Below, piece by piece: positions 56,392 to 64,000 of a stretch of DNA of 64,000 nt. Positions within the stretch are counted from its first letter, which is position 1. Each line of letters begins with the position of its first letter. The stretch spans positions 116,283 to 180,282 of the forward strand of contig MNCI01014438.1 in NCBI GenBank assembly GCA_015680685.1, read 5' to 3'. Below the pieces are notes generated by a model that worked only from the letters and a program-made list of their open reading frames with translations, had not been told where the DNA came from and did no database searches. A program made the translations under genes and the position numbers. This DNA comes from Gnetum montanum (taxonomy: Eukaryota > Streptophyta > Gnetopsida > Gnetales > Gnetaceae).

Positions 56392-57251
56392 TGATGAGTC
56401 ACTTTTGGTTGGTTATGTCAATGAGGCCCTGTTGATGCAATGTTTATTTTTGGCTATAAATATGCACCTACCAGCCACATTTATGACATTAAAGATTGTA
56501 GTTGCAGCAAAGCTCTTGCAGTTTTTCCATTTGAAAGTTAGAATTTTTCTCTCGAGTGCCTGCAACAGGAGTCATTGAGTGTATGGATCTTTATTCAAGC
56601 ATTATTGTACCTGAGCATGATATTGTGTGCAAAAATAAAGATGAACTTTCTAATAAACCTTGTAGCACTTTGGATAGATTATATATTTTGTTTATGCATT
56701 TAATGTTTTTAATTATTTATTTGATGCTTTTAATTATTTATTAAATGCTTTCCAGTAATTAAATTAATGAGGCAATTAAGCAAAATAGATTACACACATA
56801 AGTATGAATACTTCAAGTGTAACACATATTCGCTTGGTAATCCCAGCAGCGTTATTGCTTGGTACACCCAGTATCATAATGCTTGGTCACCCAGTAGTGG
56901 ATACGTGGGTTTGGGATATGTACAGAAGGTGGGACTAGATGCTTATGTTAAGATTAGTTAAATGCTAGTTAATTAGTTAATTTAAATTAGTTCATCCAAT
57001 TACATTTATCTACATTTGAACACCAAACTATAAAACAGAAATTGATAGAAATTAGATGCCTCAATTACACTTAACCATACTAGTGTACATCACAAGTGTA
57101 ATTGGAAAGACAACAATTAACCTTAAGGCAAGATTCACTTCCTAGAGGACTAGTGCATTAGAAATGATAAAGTCCATGGAATTCAACTAGATCGTGCATG
57201 AACATTTTGTGATTTGTATGGTTGGATGTAGGGGTACCTTGCTACTCATCA
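56392..57251 (+). repeat. 5' LTR of element E
   Basis: 860 bp, TGATGAGTCAC to GCTACTCATCA. TATA box TATAAATA at 56455-56462. A run of CTTGGTAATCCC / CTTGGTACACCC / CTTGGTCACCC units at about 56833-56900 is related to the CTTGGTAATCCC words in element D's LTRs. Confidence 0.8.
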
Positions 57252-57270
57252 TTGGTGCCATTGTGAGGGA
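57252..57270 (+). promoter_or_regulatory. Primer-binding site of element E
   Basis: TTGGTGCCATTGTGAGGGA directly after the LTR, related to element D's TTGGCACCGTTTCCAGGGA. Confidence 0.7.
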
Positions 57271-57400
57271 CTTTGTTTGTTGAAACATGCACTATTTAGT
57301 GAATACCATTAATATCGTTGTATGAACCTCAAGGTCAATGACATCCCCACTATACATAAAATTATAAAAGCACACTTATAATTTTATTTTTCTTTGCAAA

Positions 57401-59790
57401 ATGTCTTCTTGTTTTCACAGACGTGAAGATGTCAAACCATTGGTCACACAGGAGTGCAAAGTAGTATATACTCATCCATATGAGTATGTGTCAGACTTCA
57501 CTTTCATCCTACATCAGGATGAATAGCTATAATGGTGTGATATGGAACGCAACATTGTCTTCCCCCTTGATCAGTCTATGCTAGGGATGCTACTTAAAAC
57601 TCTTAAGAAGTTGGGCATCTTAAATCTTCATGAAGAATATGTTATGGATGGTTATGACACTCAAAAATATTGTCCCACTGAAACATAATGCAAGTGAGAT
57701 TGACGTTAGGAGAAACTCCATGATATACTAATCCCTTATTCCGAGTAAATCAAGATGACAATGAGGATCCTCCTCCTAAAGGTTCTTAACATGAAGATTC
57801 TCAACTCCTTGATACTGGTGATGAGGGTGTGAACCTAAACCTATGATCTACTATTCATAAACTGGATTTAGGAAAAAGTGATAGCCAAGGTAGAAACTCA
57901 TGCAAGCATCATAATAGCAAGGGATCTAAGGATGGTGATCATAATAACCAAAAGAGTGGCGGTGGACACCATGGTGGCAGTGGTTGTCCATCTTCCTCTT
58001 CATCTGATTTTGAACATTTCTCTTCATTTGATTTTGAACATTTCTCTTCATCTGATAGTTCTCATAGAAACTACCATTGAAATAATCATGATGAAGGTGA
58101 TCAAAGATACAATAATGACCATGAAGGCCATCAAGACTGAAGGGGTGGCTAAAACCATCATCGACATCATCATCACAGTGATGATGATGAACCTCTATTA
58201 GTGACCCAAAGTATGCTCAACATTGTAAAGGTAGTTAAAATTCCAACCAGACATATGAAAGATAGTTGGATCAAGCACTTAGACATGAATAATATCCCAA
58301 GATTAAGGTGGGATACAACTCTAATCTATAGACATATCTACAATCTTTCCATGATGCCAATGCCTTACAGAACATAGAAAATGAGTGGCAAAAACTCAAG
58401 CTTTTCCCTAGGACACTCATCAAGGAAGCTGAAAGTTGGTATTGGTCCTTGGAGCTGGAATCTATTCGTTGATGGAGTACTATGTTAGAGCTATTTAATG
58501 AAAAATACCAGACATAATCCAGAGTGTCTAATCTGAGAAGGCAAATATGAGCCTGGAAATAGGGAACACATGAACCCTTGGATGCCACCATGGATAGATA
58601 CTATTCACTCTTACACCACATCATAGATGGGCTCAAAGTCAAAACTAGAATAACCCTTGGGATGTATGCCCAAGGAAGATTGTCTAAATTGAGAGGTCAT
58701 CAGATCCAAAGGCTGATTGAGTAGGTAGCAAAAGAAAAAGATCAGCTACAAAAGAGGGAAAGTGCTAAAGAGTATAATAGGGATCCTTCCATTAGAAAAT
58801 GGGAGGTCTAATTTTGTCACAAGGAGGAATCACCACTTGATGAAGTGGTGAATAGGAAGACCTTACCCATCCAAAAATTTATTTCTAATATTTTTGCCAA
58901 GGTTGATAAGTTATGGGACTCTTTGGATGAAAAATTTTAAATTATTATGAAGATTGCTAAAGAATCCAAAGAGTAAAATAGTGATTGTAACTACAGGAGG
59001 TGCAAAGAAGCTAAATGTGCCTACCAAAGAGGTAAGGGCAAAGCTACTGCTGTAGAGGAAGTTGTGGAAATTGACTCTGATAATGAAACTGATTGTAACA
59101 TCTATCAATACACACATCCAAAGGAATGTTACCCTATCATGTTACACTTACAAGAGTCTAGGATGTATGCATTGAATTCTTGCTTAGCACATAGGTAGGC
59201 ACCAAGATTATTGCCTTATCCTCAAGGAAATCCAAGGTAGTACCACAAGCAACAACAAGCTTACTACCCAAGTGGAACTCCTCCACAACCTTATGAAAAA
59301 TACCAATAGTGATACCAACCACAATCATAGGGGATGCCACTACCAAGGTAGCAGTACCCTTATAGGAAACTATATCCATATGGGTACTATGTTTAGCAAG
59401 CTGTCTCCCCTAGAAGTTCTACAAGTCATACATCATTTCAACATCACTATTACCCTCTAGAGTACCACCGAACACATTCACCATCTACTCAAGGAGAAAA
59501 CCCATATCCATACCATCCTCTACATCCCTCTACACATGCACCTTTTCCTTTAACCTGGTTACCTCTTACTCCATCCATATAGGGTGAGATTTCTCTATAG
59601 TTGTAACAACGAAATGCTACAAAGGCTATACATTGACAAGTGGCTTTCTAGCCAAGTGGTCTAGATAATTGATCAAGAAAAAGACCTTTCTTCTGACACA
59701 AATTTCCTCTTCAACCCTAACAATCTAGTCTAGCTAATCATCTTGCATCTCCAACACCCTCATCCTCTACATCGAATATCTTCAAGTGCC
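57401..59790 (+). pseudogene. gag of element E
   Basis: The ATG at 57401 starts MSSCFHRREDVKPLVTQECK. After a poor Asp-, His- and Ser-rich region, the core reads TMLELFNEKYQT, stop, SRVSNLRRQI (about 58475-58550), matching element D's LFNERYQTYARVSALRKKI. HHIIDGLKVKTRITLGMYAQ follows. The zinc-like block DCNIYQYTHPKECYPIMLHL (about 59090-59150) matches element D's CNIFLYDHPNGQC and also lacks the second Cys of a CCHC knuckle. A Tyr-, Pro- and Gln-rich tail follows. Multiple stops. Confidence 0.75.
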
Positions 59791-59801
59791 CTTGAAACCA
59801 A

Positions 59802-60350
59802 GTGCCACCTAAAATTTTCACTCTAATGTTAACTCATGTTGTTTCTGACTGGATCAAGGCTGGTAATCTTCCTATGAAAAGATCTAACCCAAGGAGTCCA
59901 CTCATTTACCTACAAATCATTGGACATGAGCCATGCAAGGCTTTTCTTAACTTTGATTCTAGAGTTAATTTAATCTCCCATGACATGTACAAAGCTTGGA
60001 ACCTACCATATCTCAAGAAGAGCAAAATTCATCTAGAATTGGTAGATCAGTCAATTACTATCCCTCTGGGATTAGTAGAGGACATTGTGATCATAGTTTG
60101 TGGGTTATCCTATGTTGTTGATTTTCTAGTGATTAAGGTTGAAAACTACAAAAGTGACTTTCCCATCATGATGAGAAGAGCTTGGTTAAGCACAGTTGAT
60201 GCACATATGGGCATAAGTGACCTATCTCTACAAATATCTAAAGAAAATGAATTGGAAAAAATAGAGAAGAAGCATATTCCATGCATCACGTGTAGTGATA
60301 ATAGGTGCAATTGCATGCAAAAGATTAGTCAATCAAAAGTACACACATGA
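59802..60350 (+). pseudogene. Aspartic protease-like domain of element E
   Basis: Open for 182 codons. PLIYLQIIGHEPCKAFLNFD, then SRVNLISHDMYKAWNLPYL, LELVDQSITIPLGLVEDIVI, VDFLVIKVENYKSDFPIMM and RRAWLSTVDAHMGI. These follow the order of Athila-type proteases (active site, ADQ-PLG block, GRPWL). The DSG-like triplet position reads NFD, and GRPWL reads RRAWL, so it cannot be catalytic in the usual way. Confidence 0.75.
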
Positions 60351-60599
60351 AAGCCTGCAGTTAGTGTGCACAAGAAATTAATATTTAAAGGTGTTTGTAC
60401 GTAGTAGCCACAAAACAAGAGGGCACCTAGTGGTTGATAGTTGACTTAGAAAGCAACACATTATGCATGAAACCAAATGAGAGCCTAACATGTGCTTATG
60501 TTGAAGGCATGGATAAAATTAAACAAGTTCATTCCTAGCTCTCTAATGAAGATGATGATACCTATTAGGGAGAGCTAGAAATCTCAGGTAACTTTAAGC

Positions 60600-61490
60600 A
60601 GGAGCCCTTAGAGCTAAAAACTTTACTAGTTGGTATGGAGTATGCATTTTTAAATAATGGTAAATTGACCATAATTAATGCCAAACTTGCTCCTAAAAAA
60701 AAGGAAAAGCTATTGAAGGTGGTGAACAAATGGCCAATAGCCTTTTCTTGGTCATATCTTAAGTTAACAAGAATTGATCTAAGGATATGCCAACATTGCA
60801 TTTACATTGACCTAGCCATGAAGTCTAGAAGGTAGCCACAGAGGTAGCTAAACACCAAACTGAAGTAGATCATCAAAGAGAAAATTAAACAACTCCTCAA
60901 GGTAGGGTTCATCTATCCCATCGCAAATAGTGAGTGGGTTAGCCCACTCATAATTTGTTGAAGAAGGGTGGTAAATGGTGGGTTTGCATTGATTTTAGGC
61001 TATTGAATATGGCAACATTTAAAGATCAATTTTTCTTGCCATTTATGGATTAAGTATTGGATATCATATCTAAGAATTGTTATTATAGCTTCTTGGATAG
61101 TTATAGTAGCTATAACCAAATCCAAATTGCATCGAAGAATCAAGCCAAAACAATATTTAAAAGTCCCTAGGAAACTTTTGCATATTGTAAGATGCCATTC
61201 GATTTGTGCGATGCCCCTAAAACCTTCCAACGCTTGGTCTTTAGTATCTTCAAATAGTAGATCGATAGTGGTGTTGAAGTCTTCATGGGTGGCTTTTCCA
61301 CCTATGGAGCTACATTTGATCAAGCCTTGGACTGCCTAAAGTAGGTATTGAAGATATGTGTTGAAACAAACTTATGGCTCAATTGGAAAAAGATCCATCT
61401 CATGGTCTAAGAAGGCATTATGCTAGGGCATCAAATTTCATAAAAAGGGATTGAGGTAGACCCAAAAAAGATAAGGGTCATCCAAGGAAT
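60600..61490 (+). pseudogene. Reverse transcriptase of element E
   Basis: Blocks across frames: EYAFLNNGKLTIINAKLAPK, FSWSYLKLTRIDLRICQH, FIYPIANSEWVSPLI, VCIDFRLLNMATFKDQFFLP, SFLDSYSSYNQIQIASKN, AYCKMPFDLCDAPKTFQRLV, then EVFMGGFSTYG (about 61275-61310). The catalytic FMDD box reads FMGG here, so both Asp residues are lost. GHQIS, stop, KGIEVDPKKIRVIQG and QSLLGHIGYYRKFIENLS follow. Confidence 0.85.
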
Positions 61491-61499
61491 AACATGTCA

Positions 61500-62110
61500 A
61501 CCAGATATCAGTAAAGATGTTCAGTCATTGCTTGGACACATTGGCTACTATCGGAAATTCATAGAGAATTTATCTAAGATCACAAAACCATTAGTAGAGC
61601 TTACAAAGAAAGATGCACCTTTCATCTAGACTAACAAATGTGAACATGAATTTCAACAATTAAAAGAGAAACTTGTAGAAACACCAATCCTATGAGAACT
61701 AGACTAGTTCAGACCCTTCCATATCTTGATGGATGTATCTAACTATGCCTTGGGAGCAATCCTCATGCAGATGGACAATACGAAATGCCCATACTACATC
61801 CACTATAAGAGTTGAAGCATTTTGGGAGCATAGTTAAATTACACCACCATGAAAAAGGAGTTAATGAAAATGATGTACACTCTAGAAACATTCAGGGACT
61901 ATGTGCTTGGCTACAAAGTATTTGTGCACATGGACCACAGTGCAATCTACTACCTCATGAATAAGCCAATAGTGATCCCTCATGTCATATGGTGGCTTGT
62001 GATGTTGTAGGAGTTCGACCTCATGATGGTAGATTAAAAGGAACTGAGAATGTGGTTGTCAACCACCTCTCCTACTTAATAAGGAATAATAAAGAGGAGG
62101 AGAGCCTACT
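61500..62110 (+). pseudogene. RNase H of element E
   Basis: After the connection (KPLVELTKKDAPFI) the domain reads FHILMDVSNYALGAILMQMD, then NYTTMKKELMKMMYTLETFR and VFVHMDHSAIYYLMNK, giving the Asp, Glu and Asp positions of a gypsy RNase H. It ends near LMMVD, stop, KELRMWLSTTSPT. No second, archaeal-type RNase H follows, unlike elements A and B. Confidence 0.75.
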
Positions 62111-62229
62111 CTCTAATCAATTTTCAAACAAACTTCTCTTTATAGGAGAAATAAGTGAACAAACGCCCGTAAAAACAACATGGTACAATGGCATCCTCAT
62201 CTATCTTCTCACTTAGGAGATGCCAAAGG

Positions 62230-63362
62230 ATCTTGACTTTAGAAAGAAATAGGAATTTCTTCATTAGGTCAATTACTTTACAAGGTGTGTGTCGATGGCC
62301 TAATTCGTTGGTGTGTCCTTGACAAGGATCAACTATGCATTCTCCAGGATGCTCACGAAGGGCCCTGCGAGGCCACTATGCAAGGAGATGCATGACCATA
62401 AAAATCCTAATGGTAGGATACTATTGAACTATAATCTTTGGGGATGCCCACCAGTTTGTCAAGTCTTGTGAACATTATTAATGAGACAAGGGGATGATCG
62501 CTCGCATGGAAGTTCCTAAATAGTGGATTCAACCATTAGAGCCTTTCAACATATGGGGCATTGAGTTCATGGATCCCATCACACCCATGTCCAATGGAAA
62601 GGCATATATTATAGTAGTAGTTGATTACTACACAAAATGGGTAGAAGTAGTAGCTGTTACCAATTGTATATCATCCACTGTTACTAGATTTATACAACAA
62701 AATATTGTCAATAGGTTTGGGATGCCATGTTCACTAATTTTTGACAATGGAACTCATTTCACAGGTGCGAATTTTAGCAAATTAATGCAATTCTTGGTGG
62801 TTGAACATAAATTAACAATACCTTACCACCCCAAGCCAACGGTCAAGTGGAGGTAACCAACCAAGAGATCACAAAAATACTAACACAAATCATTAGCAAA
62901 TATAGAAAAGAATGGAGTGAAAAACTTAACAATGCCCTCTAGGCTTATCTTTTAACTTGGAAACTTTCTATTGTTTATTCTCCCGACAAGTTAGTGTACG
63001 GGAAACTTCCAATGCTCCTAATTCAATCCAAGCTTTGTACACTCTCAATAGCCTATGATCTAAACCTTGACCTTAGTCTAATACAAAAAGAAAGATTAAT
63101 CATGCTAAATGTGCTAGATGAAAATAAATTAGTGATACTATCTTTGAATAAGATGCACAAGGCATTCAGAAAGCAATGTCATGACCTTATAATCAGGAAA
63201 GTAAAACTTCAACTAGGAGATAAGGTTCTCTATTGGAACCCCACACAAGTACCCCAAAAAGAAAAATTTCAAACATTGTGGGAAGGACCTTATATAATTG
63301 ATCAAATATTTTCCTCTAGGGCCATGTTAATCTACAAACCTAAAAGCCCAAATAAAAACTAG
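62230..63362 (+). pseudogene. Integrase of element E
   Basis: Zinc-binding part broken but visible: DAHEGPCEATM and DAHQFVKSCEHY (about 62345-62480). Core: PFNIWGIEFMDPITPMSNGK with Glu where the first catalytic Asp is expected, YIIVVVDYYTKWVEVVAVTN, and GMPCSLIFDNGTHFTGANFS keeping the second Asp. Near 62836 one frameshift separates LTIPYHPK from ANGQVEVTNQEITKILTQII, which keeps the catalytic Glu. The last 122 codons (62994-63362) are open and include KLQLGDKVLYWN and FQTLWEGPYIIDQIF, the GPY/F module. Confidence 0.85.
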
Positions 63363-64000
63363 TTGATCAACATCCAATAAGTACAACCTTTCCTAGAACT
63401 AAGACAAGCTAGTGCAACTACCACCTTGATGGATGGACAACCACATTCTATTTTTTAGATCTCCTCCTTCCAACTCAATCATGAGGGAGATGGAAATTTG
63501 TGCTAACTATCTATAAGGCTTCTTAGTTTTCCTACTTTTTTTTCACATTTTTGATTTTACAAGTTATTTATTTTATAAATTTTTGGATTTTCAAATTTTT
63601 CTAGTTTTACACCATCATTAGTACCTTTGAACTTTACTTGATTATTTTACCCTTTCTTACATATTTTACTTTGTTTTGTTTTGTTTTTTTAAGTGTAATA
63701 TTTTCTTATTTTTTCTAATAAAATATCTTTATTGTCATAAGACACAGTGTCACTGTTGTTGTTTATTGATGATGATTTGTACTAAATGTTGTGATTTTCA
63801 ATGTCTGGTTTCTATTTTTGAATTCTAATGTTTGATTACTTTGAAATTGTTTGTTTTTCATGGAATAGGTAGTGAGTCCACATCATTTGCCCATCCAATT
63901 AATTCTATGATTTTCCTTGTTCTAGGAATTCAAGGTCCCTTCCATCAAAGAAACTTTTAGTCAATTGGTGACCTTGGTAGTTCCAAAAATAGGAAGGATT
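63363..64000 (+). other. 3' untranslated part of element E
   Basis: T-rich stretch without a coding signal. The LTR start TGATGAGTCAC is not reached, so the 3' LTR lies past 64000. Confidence 0.5.

Larger units (their letters stand above)
56392..64000 (+). mobile_element. Element E: Athila-like LTR retrotransposon, 3' end beyond the window
   Basis: Plus orientation: 5' LTR, primer-binding site, gag, protease, RT, RNase H, integrase with C-terminal module. It has a single RNase H, and the RT blocks DLCDAP.TFQRLV and GHQIS..GIEVDP are of the Athila type. It is inserted into the chromovirus RT at 56391. Every domain has stops or frameshifts and the protease and RT active sites are altered, so it is inactive. 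LTR ends, primer-binding site and gag relate it to element D. Confidence 0.85.

Noticed and set aside
57878-58201. 107-codon Ile- and Val-rich frame as a membrane protein
   Set aside because: It is an alternative frame of the Asp/His-rich part of element E's gag.
1-64000. Intact host protein-coding, tRNA or rRNA genes
   Set aside because: I looked for conserved domains, tRNA-like A and B boxes and rRNA stretches and found nothing I could support.

Overview
This window looks like nuclear intergenic DNA from a land plant with a large, repeat-rich genome. It is AT-rich and almost entirely built of decayed, nested LTR retrotransposons of plant Ty3/gypsy type (Tat-like with two RNase H domains, Athila-like, and chromovirus-like). 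I see no intact host protein-coding gene, rRNA or tRNA. A gymnosperm or similarly large plant genome would fit, but the sequence alone does not settle that. An 837-base run of N (41500-42336) and two single N (30866, 30994) show that it is a scaffold.

Layout, left to right. (1) 1-7480: element A, minus strand, a Tat-like pol (pre-RT, RT, RNase H, archaeal-type RNase H, integrase) whose 3' end, with hairpin, polypurine tract and LTR edge, lies at about 2358-2412. (2) 7483-10119: simple-sequence arrays, an LTR-like stretch, and a piece of a CCATGCTAGG repeat. (3) 10120-16540: a complete non-coding LTR element (LARD-like), minus strand, with 583-584 bp LTRs and target duplication CACTA. (4) 16765-19500: element B, a second Tat-like pol on the minus strand, with an inverted integrase fragment beside it. 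(5) 19500-36480: a diverged tandem array with a spacing near 180 bp. It is split by two complete insertions: D (20742-26681, minus, gag only, target duplication CTAGG) and C (28495-35889, plus, gag and protease only, target duplication ATGAG). (6) 36734-50720: G, an unidentified decayed gene-like or element-like region with apparent introns. It is split by element F (39445-48823, minus, gag and protease only), which is flanked by a 104-bp direct repeat. (7) 50946-53290: H, a 2.1-kb 5' LTR with primer-binding site and a short leader. (8) 53290-56391: two chromovirus-type pol fragments in opposite orientation around an AT-rich repeat block. (9) 56392-64000: element E, plus strand, an Athila-like element with 5' LTR, primer-binding site, gag, protease, RT, RNase H and integrase. 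Its 3' LTR lies beyond the window.

How the pieces relate. A and B carry pol but no visible gag or protease. C and F carry gag and protease but no RT, RNase H or integrase. A, C and F share a hairpin next to the polypurine tract, with compensatory base changes between copies. D carries only a gag related to that of E, and its LTR ends and primer-binding site match E's. The window therefore shows two likely autonomous/non-autonomous partnerships, one of which may be a split gag-pro/pol system. No copy seen here looks active: every pol has stops, frameshifts or lost catalytic residues.
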